From positions 1 through 64,000 of the forward strand of contig JBBHKE010002722.1 in the NCBI GenBank assembly GCA_037447655.1: a DNA stretch of 64,000 nt, read 5' to 3'. The translations under genes were made by a program, and so were the position numbers. The notes below the pieces were generated by a model. It was given only the letters and a program-made list of their open reading frames with translations. It was not told the origin of the DNA and ran no database searches. Positions 48,567 to 58,729 of the stretch are shown here, one piece after another (the first letter of the stretch is position 1; each line of letters opens with the position of its first letter). The DNA is from Zygnema cylindricum. Lineage: Eukaryota > Streptophyta > Zygnematophyceae > Zygnematales > Zygnemataceae.

Positions 48567-48645
48567 GTGGCGGAATTTATGGCGTCTCTAAAAAGTTCAC
48601 CCAACTAGCAGCGAGCGACATAATTTACGGCGTCTCCAACGGCAG

Positions 48646-49621
48646 TTTCATTCTGAAGACGGAGTGGAGGACAAATAAAATTACGAGTGCGCAAATGAAG
48701 CAACGTCTTTTTTTTTTAATGCCCGTACAACTTTCCGTACAGTGTGAAACGTACGAAACTAACGAATACGAAACAAGCGAAGACTACGTAGTTTTCGGAA
48801 AAAAATCCAAATTCGTACGAATTCGACAACTATGGATGGACCGTTGGTTGTTTTTATGAGGCAAGCAATTGAAAGCGGACGCTATTACCCTTTGATATTG
48901 ACGTCATGGATGAAAATTGGAAAAATCATGTGATGAAAACAAAAACTTTTATTGTCCGGAAAAGGTTTTAACTCCAATAACCATGGGAGGTGTTTTGTTG
49001 CATGGTCACTAAATCATTGGCATAAAACAAAATGGACAAAATTTGTTCGAACACTACATTAATGTACAATACTGGTTCGTTAGTCGGCTTGCCCGTGGAG
49101 TGCAGGGTGTGCAGGTCTCCTACACGAGGCGAAAAGTGGCGAGACCTGCACACTTTGCAAAATACCTCCCGGGTACCGCGGATTTTTAGGGTCATAGGGT
49201 TGTTGGTTGTGTTTTTTTTTATATAAAAAAAAACGAATGAGAAAAAAACCTTGAACATATTTATACTTGCGACGCGCCGCGCGGCGCGAGGCGTCGTAAA
49301 GCGAAATCGGAGTGAAAGGAGTGCAGGGCGACGTGGAACCCCTCACACGCGACCTTCACACCTAAAAACGCTCGATTCAGTACAGTACAGTACATTATCG
49401 TTAAGTTCGAGCTTTTATTTCATAAATCCATTCGCTCATTTTTTGTCAAAGTACGATGTGAAAATAAGAAATACTCACCGTACGCAGCAAAAGGACGAAC
49501 CCTAAAATTGTGAAACATTTTCGCCATCCAGGCACGGCGAAATCTGCGCCGAAGCTCCTCGATCGCCGGCGACTGTTTTCAAAACTGTCTTTCTAAGCGT
49601 GAAGCGTACATAGTTAAAAAA
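48646..49621. other. Gene-free stretch with two hairpins
   Basis: GTGTGCAGGTCTC (49107-49119) and GAGACCTGCACAC (49141-49153) form a perfect 13-bp stem with a 21-nt loop. CGCGCCGCGCGGCGCG (49273-49288) is a perfect 16-bp GC palindrome with an outer CGACGC/GCGTCG stem. No gene. Confidence 0.6.
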
Positions 49622-50182
49622 TACACCGCCAATCACTATTAGCGAAGTGTACGCTACTTCCGTCCCGCTTATTTTTTTAATTCTTTATTAGCGTAGTTCA
49701 TTCAATTTTTTTCTTTTCTTTATTTCGGGCTAATTTTTTGTACCGTACAAAACGGAAGTACGTCATCTTTTAAATAGTGTGGTGCATGGTCAAAGTCAAA
49801 CCGTACAAAAACGTACCTTTTTAAGTGAAAAGGTACAATTCATTATATTTAGTAGCGGCGGAAGCACGAGAATGTGCGGTCTAAATAGGGGATCAAATCG
49901 GGTTGTCAAATATCACTTTCGCATATTTTCGTCCAACAACCACGTTTCGACTGTGTGAACGTACGATTTGTGTACCATTTGTCAGATTTTGTACAAATAC
50001 CTATACTAGTGTAAGCATGTTTGCGACCGTGATTTACTTTTTTCAAAGACCCAAATTATAATTATTAAACAATTAGAATGTATTATTTTTTTCAAAATTT
50101 TCAAATTCTTAACTAGCGTAAACCACGGTAATTATTCATATACGCTAAAGAAACTTCTACGCTAATAGCGATTGGCGGTGTA
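49622..50182. mobile_element. Family A MITE, 561 bp (cleanest copy)
   Basis: TACACCGCCAATCACTATTA at 49622, GCGATTGGCGGTGTA ending 50182, TA target. Its first ~100 bp match the inverted right end of the 7.35-kb element (60152 inward) and its last ~190 bp match the inverted left end (52801 inward), so it looks like an internal-deletion derivative with a different or diverged middle. Confidence 0.88.
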
Positions 50183-50460
50183 CTGTAATTACCGTATGTC
50201 AGCAACAAAAAAAATGTTTTTACATAATTTCGTGTAAAAGCTCGCGGAATCATATCAGAAAAATTCTACAATCATCGCGATTAATAAAAAATTGTAAATG
50301 GTTGTCGTCTATTTCCGGCCTTCGAAGCGCTGTTGCACCAGAATCACAAAAGTACGGTAATGTACTGTACAATTCATTTGGCGTTTATTAGATTCGAAAT
50401 CTATAGCAGATTTTCACCACCGTGAATATACCGTGGTCGGTTTATTGTCTTACCGCAGAC

Positions 50461-50764
50461 CATAGTTCAAAAGTAGGCGTTTTTATGGTAGGCCTTTGGT
50501 GGGCGCCTTTATCGTAAGTTGTGTTATGGGCTTTCCATGTGATCTTCTTAGATCGATACTTTGATCAGAGACCGTCCGATCTTCCGAATCTGACGGTGTA
50601 AATTTTTTTTTTGATTCGAATGTTTTAATTGGTCCATTTTTTTGTCCGAATGTTTTAATTGGTCCGAATAGGTCCGAATACAATATGGGTATCAAGGTCA
50701 TATTGTATGTTTTGCATACAATAGGCATATTGTATGGCCTACTTTCACCTACTTTTGAACTATG
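50461..50764. mobile_element. Family C MITE, 304 bp, perfect TSD
   Basis: CATAGTTCAAAAGTAGGCG ... CACCTACTTTTGAACTATG; the 8-bp duplication CCGCAGAC at 50453-50460 and 50765-50772 is exact. The shortest and youngest-looking copy of the family here. Confidence 0.92.
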
Positions 50765-50772
50765 CCGCAGAC

Positions 50773-51140
50773 AAAAGCTGTCTGGAGTTTGGACGACTTT
50801 TCAGATTCGCATTTCAGAAAAGCCGAGCCTATACCGTACGAAGTAACGGGAAATTCACGCAAAGTACGTAAACGACAGAAAATAGGGAACAACGACAATA
50901 GGGATCGATGTCATTCGTTGGCTTTCGAACTTGATTTGGCTCGATTCCGTACCGTAATCTCCACTGGAGTCTGGCCGAGTTCATTGAGTTCGTTGAAAAA
51001 AATAGTTTAATGGTTCAACTGGCTGAAAACCTTAATTGCTTTTTGAGGGAAAGTCGAAAGTACAAAATGTTGTTTTCTGATTCGTTTTCACACGGTTCAA
51101 TCTTTCTAAACGATTGCTGACAAATCCCATAAATGTACTG
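50773..51140. other. Gene-free stretch
   Basis: An 82-codon frame on + (50762-51010) overlaps the MITE end and shows no domain. Nothing else seen. Confidence 0.35.
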
Positions 51141-51343
51141 TACACCGTGAATCGTTATTAGCCTTATGTACACTATATCGGCACCCCAAAATTTTGACAT
51201 TGATAACTTAAATATATTAAACTACATTTTTTAAGGACGTGGACCATAATCTGCCACGTCTCCTGGCACTAAATTAGAATGAATGACGCTAATTTTTTCT
51301 TTACACTAATAATTTCTATGCTCTAATAACGATTCAATGTGTA
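51141..51343. mobile_element. Family D MITE
   Basis: TACACCGTGAATCGTTATTA ... ACGATTCAATGTGTA, interior as 47538-47740 (GTGGACCATAATCTGCCACG block). Shares its last TA with the next element. Confidence 0.8.
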
Positions 51344-51560
51344 GACCGCCAATCGCTATTAACATAGAAGTTTTTTTAGTGTATACGAATAATTAGCGTG
51401 GTTTACGCTAATTGGGAATTTGGAAATTTTCGAAGAAATCGTTTACTCTAATTAGGAATTAGGGTTTTTTTAAATAGTATGGACAATTCTATTTGAGAAT
51501 TTAAAAAAAAAAAGCGGGACGGAATTAGCGTACACAACGCTAATAGCGATTGGCGGTGTA
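51342..51560. mobile_element. Family A MITE, short deletion form (219 bp), reversed
   Basis: TAGACCGCCAATCGC (one TIR base changed) to GCGATTGGCGGTGTA. Only the two end zones of family A remain, fused in the middle; orientation is that of the 7.35-kb element. Confidence 0.8.
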
Positions 51561-52800
51561 GCTGACTAGAAGCTCCAAATTTTGACGACTTGAAATTAAT
51601 TATTGAACCATAGTTGTTCACGGCGATTAGTGCGAACGTACCGTACGTGACGAATTATACGTAACAAACGCATTGAATCTTTTGATCAAATCGCAAAAAA
51701 TCGTTAATGAATTTCCTTCCGTACTATTCCGTACATAAAAAAACAAAAAACTATTACATATAACGCAGTTTGCAAGTCTTTTCAGTTAAATGAGCGGTAA
51801 AACAATAAACCCTTTATATTTTTATCACACACGATCTCAGTATTGAAACTTTTTCACCAACCGGTAGTCCAGTCGTCCACCTTAGGTTACGCTGCGGACG
51901 TGACATACCCAGGTTCGAATGTCACAAAGGTAAAATTTTATGAAATTTCGAATGTCACAAAGGTAAAATTTTGTGAAATTTCGTCTGTCCGAGCCTATCT
52001 GACAGACAGACATGGCCGCCTTCTGTCTGCCTTCTTTCTCTATCTCGCAGACAGCGCATTACTCCAAAAAAAAAAATACAGACCAAGAACTAATGACATT
52101 TACCCACTCCTCTCCTCGATTTCTGGGCATGATTGCTTTTGTCGAAGTCCAGAGGCGAGGATAGTCAAAAGCTTGGGAGGGAGGAGGGTAGGATATAGGG
52201 AAGCGGCTTCCCCGCGGTTTCGTCTTCAATGTTCGATGGCGTCTTCTTTCAAAAAAAATTGAAGAAGACGCCTGTACAAATTTCAAATTGAACGCGTGAA
52301 ATTATGGTGACGTTCAACGTCTCTTTTCGAAAATGTCCGTACATTTTCGATTCTAAAACGTACAACTTCCGTAGTATTTCTGTTCAGTTCACTGAACAGA
52401 AAATACCAATAACTACGACGCATATTTCCCGTTTTATTCCGTACATATCTGTAAAACAATTTTCAGTTACAGTAATTTGTTTACAGGTTCCCGTAAATAC
52501 TTCAGTTTCAGTTTACAGTAGACGTTTTTTAACGATTTTTTCAAAAGTCACGAATTATACGTTTCAATCGTAAAAAAGGAAAAAATCGTGCGATTTGAAC
52601 AACTATGTATTGAACCAAATCAAATTCGAAGAAATGGACATTTCGGTGTTGTCCACGCTATCGAACGATTAAAAATTCAAGGAAATCGATGATCAATAAG
52701 CCAATTTGGTTGGGCGGAAGCGCTTACGTCGAATGCTACGAAACTGAAGAGAACTCGTACACTTCTCTGTGATTTTGCCAACGAAATCGTTAACTCGCGG
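51561..52800. other. Gene-free stretch with a short tandem repeat and a hairpin
   Basis: TCGAATGTCACAAAGGTAAA (33-bp unit) is repeated twice at about 51913-51978. GGCGTCTTCTTTC (52238-52250) pairs with GAAGAAGACGCC (52261-52272) around a poly-A loop. A 139-codon frame (51843-52262) spans both and has no recognised domain. Confidence 0.45.
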
Positions 52801-53567
52801 TACACCGCCAATCGCTATTAGCGTATAAGTTTCTTTAGCGTGTATGAAAAATTACCGTGGTTTACGCTAATTAAGAATTTCGAAAATTTGGAAAAAAACA
52901 TACATTCTAATTGTTTAATTATGGTAATTTGGATCTTTGAAGAAAAAAAATGTCGGTCGCAAACACGCTTACGCTAATATATGTATCCGTACAATATATT
53001 TGGAAACGTACGTCGTCAAGTCAAAGATTCATACGTACATGTCAGACTATTTTACCGCAGTTAAGCGTCGGCGCTACGCCGTAAAGCGTACAATTTATGT
53101 CCAGTTGTAAGATGTGTAATTTGTGCGGTTTTTACATTAACGCAACGCTTGTTGTCGGACAAGTTGGTCGCTTGTCCGTTATACCTCGATACTCTACGTG
53201 AATAAGGGTTCTTTATACTAATAATGTCACGATAGTATGTTTTTTAGAGTGAATTTATGCTATGTCATACCCGCCGCCATTTCGAATACGATCCGTACAT
53301 TCAATTAGAGCAGGCAGTTACCATGCCTCTTTCATTAAAATCGTCCGTCGCCTCCCACATGTTTACTCTCTCTCTCAAAACTGACGCAAATTTTGAAACT
53401 TTTCCGCTTTCTCTGTGTCATCTAAAAAAATAGGATAATTCACTAATTTGCCAAATATTAAAATTAAAATTTTGAACACCGAAAATTTGAGGAAAGGTTT
53501 CCCTCCTTTTTGTCCTACCTTTTTTTTTGTTTTTCCTTAGTATATATATCCGGCGTTCAGTCCAACA

Positions 53568-53957
53568 ATGGCACACTCATACCACATTCTCCATTTACCT
53601 AGGCTTTTGCATCCCTATTATTTGCTTTGTATCCTTTATTGGCCAATACGTTTTTTTTTTATGTTAGCAAATATGTGGCCCATTACTTCCCATATTACCA
53701 CCTTTTTTCGGGCGAAAAACACTGCTTCGGCCGGATTATTGCCTCCTCTAGTCGAAGAGGACATGGACTATAGCGAAACCCAAGGACCTAACCCACCGAG
53801 AGAAAAATTGGGATCACCCGACGTGGACCCCCTCATGGAAGGCGCTTTTGGCGCATATTTCGACGAACCGTCAGATAATTACGGGTATGTACCGGTGGTG
53901 AACCGAAAAGTTCAGCAAGTTTCAACGAAGATTACTCGACTAACAGTAATCAATTAA
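53568..53957 (+). CDS. Possible small upstream protein of the 7.35-kb element
   Basis: A 129-codon frame with ATG 20 nt after a TATATATA box (53541-53548). The N-terminal 40 residues are hydrophobic/aromatic; the C-terminal half is acidic and proline-rich (EEDMDYSETQGPNPPREKLG, then DPLMEGAFGAYFDEP). I recognise no family. It could be a separate gene, an early exon of the transposase gene, or chance; base composition in the second half looks coding. Confidence 0.3.
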   Translation: MAHSYHILHLPRLLHPYYLLCILYWPIRFFFMLANMWPITSHITTFFRAKNTASAGLLPPLVEEDMDYSETQGPNPPREKLGSPDVDPLMEGAFGAYFDEPSDNYGYVPVVNRKVQQVSTKITRLTVIN

Positions 53958-54767
53958 ATGATCGTCGATTGTCATGAGAATGGAAAGGAACTGCTCATCC
54001 CGAGGACTATTATGAAGTGTCCGCAACATTTTACGGGGGGTGTATCATACAAGTAAGAGTTTTTACCATTATCTTTACCTTCATATAGCAAACCCCGGTT
54101 GCCTAATTTGTGTGTTGTTGTTTCCCATTGTTTGTAATTGAATTTGACATATTTAATGATTTATATTTGATTGTATCTCCCTCAAATTGCATGTTTGTGT
54201 ATGCCCTATTATTTCCCCCCCACACCTTGTGTCGTTATGCTGGTTGGTTGTGCAACGTCGTCCAATAGATTTTGCTATGAGTTCAAACCTATGGACATGC
54301 GACGACATGGTGTCGTCACCTAAAGTGGTGAATCTAAGGCTAATACATCAAAGTTTCGGCAAATGTTGGAGAAATCGAAAAGGCAACGACAATGCGTCGT
54401 CGCCTCAACGTTGGAAGTTTAAAAAAAAAACTTCGTGTTGGTGAACATGTGGCCGTCACATATCCGTAACGTCTAAGAAAAGTCAACAAAGGGACGACGT
54501 CCAATATGGAAATCGAATACAAAATGAAACATGGACCGCACTGTTTGGTTTTGTCGCCCCAACGTTGGAATAGTCGAACGCATCGGGGAGGCGACGAAGT
54601 TATTCCGCGACCGAAGATACATAATGTAAGTATTCCTCCCACGAAATATTAGTATTTTCCATTGGTAAAAATAGGGTTTTAGGTTTATTTTTTGTTTGGT
54701 GTTCCCTCCACTTTTCGTAGCAGCATCTTCTTCAATTATTTTTTACACGCGTGCTTCAAGCTTCACT

Positions 54768-57700
54768 ATGGAGGGCAACAGCAAGCAAACTAGGCGACCA
54801 CGTACCAAGATGGTTAATCGTCGTCGCTATCCTCTCTTTATTACGCCGACCGTGGAAGAGTTAGCGAGGCAACGAGAGGCGGCAACCGCGTTAGCCATTA
54901 GATGGGTAGGAAAAGGGTGCATCTTTTGAGGTGAGTAGGGAGGAGGTGGTAGTAGGTGAGGAAGGAACGGGGAAAAATACAACGGTTGAACATGGGGGGG
55001 GGGAAGTGAGTTGGGGGGAGGAGTAGAGAGGAGGAGGACGATAAAAATAAAAAGTAGGCTTTTTGATGAGAGGGAGGAGAAGGTAGAAGGTGAGGTGTGG
55101 GGAGAAGAAAATATATTGAGTGGGGAGGGGGGGAGGGGGGCGGCATAAGGGGAAGAAGGGACAAAAGGCGACGGTTGAGGAGAGGAAATGAGTAGAGAGG
55201 AGTCACAGAGGAGGATAAAAAGAAAAAGCGGGTTTTTGATGAGAGGGAGGCGGAAGAAGAAGGTGAGGTAGGGAGGGAAGAGAATTTATTGAGTGGGGAG
55301 GGTAGGGGGGAGACGACATTAGGTGAGGAGGGGGAGGGAAGTGAGGTGGGGGGAGGAGTAGAGAGGCAGAGGAAGAGGATAAAAAGGAAAAATACGATTT
55401 TTTAAGAGAGGGAGAAGGGGGAAGAAGGTGAGACACGGAAAAAGTTAGAGAGGAGGAGGGAAATAAAACTAGGAAAACGGAAAGTTAGTCATTGGAGTGA
55501 CGAGGAATATATCCCCTCAACTTTGTGTAATAACGAGAGCATTGTGGATGGGGAAGAACCGTCGGAAGAAAATCATACCCCCGAAGTAGAACGCCCCACG
55601 GATGTTCGGGTATGGAAGGATGTGGATGAGCCCGCAACCGAGGACGAGCAATGTTCAGATAGCGAGGAACGACAACGAGAGGATGAATACGAAGATGATG
55701 ACGACGTGTTTGAGGCACCTCGAACACCGAATAGGGAGAGAGGCATTGTATTGGGTGAGCCGGGTCCTCAAGCTCCTTACCGAGTTGAGGATCCGGATTG
55801 GTTTTTTCCTCCTCCCACGGGAGAGGAGCAAATGGGCAGTTTTTTGCCTCGGGCCGAGTGTTTTATTTCGGTTGCCGAATGGTCCGAACATTCGGGGTAT
55901 GGTGAACCACGCTCCCTAAATCCGAGGGAGAATCCCCATCCGGAAATTCTTGACATCCCTCTGGATGTTCCCGTTCATCCGACGTGGCTTTTCATTGACA
56001 CTGACGACCGAGGCTCGACGTTTGCCCACATACAGCAATTTGATCCGGCTGATCCACGGCATACACAGATTGTTCACGACGACCCCAATTTTTGGGTGAA
56101 TGTTCCCGGGTTATTGCGGCTTCACCATCTGTGGGACCCCCGACTATACACCGTCTTGATGTATTATCAAAAAACTCCCAAGGTAATGGCTCTTCGAGCG
56201 GCTCGTACCTCGGTACTACATAAGTTCTGAAATCCTGAAGTGAGACGACCCCGTTTATGCGAAATCCTAAGGGTTCTGCGTCCGAATATCCCCCCTCCAC
56301 CACCAGGAGAAGAGGATTGGCCACGAATAATCGAGGCACTCACTAACCAATTGGCCGCCCAACAAGAACAAGTCACGAGGCTAATAAGGGAGTTGAGTCA
56401 AAAAAAAATTGCAGTAATCGGTATGTTTGTCATTTCCAAAATTATTATCTTCTTCTATTGTTGTCGCTAACCCACCCACTCACGTTGTTTTTTTCTTATT
56501 ATTTTGTCAGGTTTGTTTAATATAGCGACGACAGTGCATCATCCGTAATACAACGACGAAATTCACTCGTTGCTGAACCATAACTCTCCCAAAGTTATAT
56601 TTTACAGGTGATCCTCGATACATCGATAACAACTTCTCGTCGCTGAATTAGCAAAGACAGATTGTTGTCGCCCAATTTAGTGACGAGAAGCTGTCATCGC
56701 TGTATCAGCGACGACAGCAGCTCGTCGCTCAAACAATTTTCAGCCTATAATGTTTGACGCTTTTAATAGAGATCTTTAGTCACTAATTTTATTTATTTTC
56801 TTAATCTAATTGCAGAGAACCAAAAGGCAAGGCGGTGGTGGGTAGAACGGGTGGCGGTACTGAAAGGGATAAGGGAAACCAATCTGACCTTATCTTTTTC
56901 GGGTTTTGGAAAAAGAAGCGTGGCAGTAATGAATGAGCTATCGGGTAGGGGTAGGAAAGAGTTACCGCGGGTGGTGAAAGTTCATATGGACTTGGTGGAC
57001 AAATTTTATCGATTCCACAAGGCGGGCATGAAAATGTCGACCGTCATTGTGGGTAAAATGGCAAATTACATCATTAGCGAAATGAAAAAGAATGGTGCGG
57101 TGGAATTTATCCACGGCAATGGGGAAGAGATCGACATTCGAATCACTCGGTTTTTGGATTCAACGCTTTTTCGAAAAGCATAGCATTGTTGCCCGAGCCA
57201 AAAAGGACAAACTACAGTTATGTTTGAAGAAGGAGGAATACATAGAGAGATCAATGGCATATCACATGGGCGTATTAAAAAGGGGATTTCTCTCGGGTAA
57301 GCTTTGTATTTTCCATCCCTTTGTTGCTTCTTGTCATATAAAGCTTTCAATTTTGTTTCTTTTCCATGCTTGTTGAGGGAAATGGGTGAAAAAAGAACAT
57401 TCGTTGTCTTATTAACTCCCTCAATCTTTAAAGAAGACAAAAATGTAAACCAAATTTTGATACATTTTTCATTATACTTTCTTGTGTTTTGTTTTCCTTT
57501 GCTTTTTTTTTTTGTGGATAGCAGGTCATTTTAACGAGGATTTGGTGGAGAATATGGACGAGACGCATTTAATTGTAAATGTGGATAACAATAAAACTTA
57601 AGGCTTTCGCGGCGACGAGGTCGTCAGATACGCCAACGTTGCGGGCGGAAGAGAGTCAATGACATTGATGGTACGACTACCGGGAGGAGTGAACGCACAA

Positions 57701-58729
57701 ATCGAGACTCCAATGATAATATTCACAAACCGCGCTCAAAATTACGCAATAAAAAGGCTTCCCGACGATGTACCGGGTAGGTTTCACTCAATTTTAATTT
57801 TTGACATTTTGTTCATCTTCGTTATTTTCCTATATTCTTTACGTATTCTTTTCTATATAAATATTTTTTACCGTTTCCTCTTGGTTTTTAATGCTTCCTC
57901 CTCATCCCCTTCCCCCTCACTCACTATCTCTCCCTCTCCAACCCTCTCGGACTCATTTAGCTCTCCCCCTCTTTGTCCCCCTCGTATAACTCACCCCCTC
58001 CCCCTATCCCTGATTTTTTCCGATTGTAGGAGTTTCCTACCGAACGGGCCCTAATGGATGGAATGATAAAACCGTATTCCCGCAATGGATAGAAAAGCCG
58101 AGGTCTTACCAAGGAGACCGCCACGGACGTGAGAAAATAATCTTCCTCGACAATTGTGGCGGGCACAATAATTTTGAGGAGTTGAGGCGAGTAGTACTCG
58201 CGAAGAGGACGATTCTCCACTTCTCCCCTCTGTGCGCGACTCACCTTGTACAACCATCCAAATCCTTAGTAATTTCGAAGATTAAGGAGGTTTGGTTGCG
58301 AAAATGAAAGGATTGGAAAATAAACGGGATTGAGAAGCATGCGTGGTCACTTCCGAGTGGAAAGGGTTGGTCCGGAAAGTTAGTCGGGCCCGAAAAGGCT
58401 TTCTTCCTTAATTGGCTCGTGCTTCAATTAACGAAGTCAATGCAATGAAGGACAAACATGGGATGGGTTATGCACGAAAAACTATGATTCAGTGCAGAAT
58501 GTCGTTTAGGGACGGGAAATGAGAAGAGAGCATGCTCACCCCAGATTTACAAGTCATCATCATGAAATGGCGATGCCATTTCAAAGGCGATGAGGTGCGA
58601 ATGCCTTCCACAATGGCACGAAATTTTGTCCGAGGCATTCAAGATGCCGACACTCACGAGGATGAATTCCTTGATGATGTTGAATGGGAGAACGAGGAGT
58701 TTGAGTCCTTTCATAGAGAAGTGGTGTAA
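54768..58729 (+). pseudogene. DDE_1 (pogo/mariner-like) transposase, multi-exon, inactivated
   Basis: Exons as read: 54768-56420 (start MEGNSKQTRRPRTK; low-complexity repeat 54930-55480; conserved part from 55500), 56816-57296, 57535-57776, 58030-58729; introns GT-AG with matching phase. The second exon is a helix-turn-helix region (VDKFYRFHKAGMKMSTV ... WIQRFFEKHSIVARAKKDK ... YIERSMAYHMGVLKRGF). Catalytic domain: first Asp in ENMDETHLIVNVDNN, second in IIFLDNCGGHN; the third site reads LVQPSKSLVISKIKEVW, where this family has Asp (QPxDS), so the third catalytic residue is Lys. Breaks: TGA 54927, several stops in the repeat zone, TGA 56228, shift near 57150, TAA 57599, TGA 58305, shift near 58432, TGA 58520. 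From memory, similar DDE_1 proteins are abundant in oomycete genomes. Confidence 0.75.
54930..55480 (+). repeat. Purine-rich tandem repeat (about 3 units of 150-200 bp) inside the transposase exon
   Basis: Units share GATAAAAA(G/T)AAAA, TTTTTGATGAGAGGGAGG, GAAGGTGAGG and ATTGAGTGGGGAGGG. In the transposase frame they read as Glu/Lys/Gly-rich sequence (EEDKKKKRVFDEREAEEEGE). The antisense proline/serine/leucine frames are artefacts. Confidence 0.65.

Larger units (their letters stand above)
47498..48645. repeat. Family E inverted/tandem repeat array (AGCGGCGAGCGGCGGAATTT units) with nested MITEs
   Basis: The unit GAACTAGCAGCGAGCGGCGG...GGCGTCTCCAAC occurs forward at 47498-47537 and inverted at 47820-47858, a 38-bp TIR pair around a MITE D insertion. 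A perfect 34-bp palindrome follows (47846-47879), then tandem forward units at about 47900, 47940 and 47985 of 47-48 bp, a MITE B insertion (48028-48566), and two more units to 48645. The GGAGTGGAGGACA block occurs after both the first and last part, so the array also has a larger duplication. Confidence 0.7.

Noticed and set aside
54898-55436. Pro/Ser/Leu-rich minus-strand frames
   Set aside because: Antisense of the purine-rich repeat inside the transposase exon.
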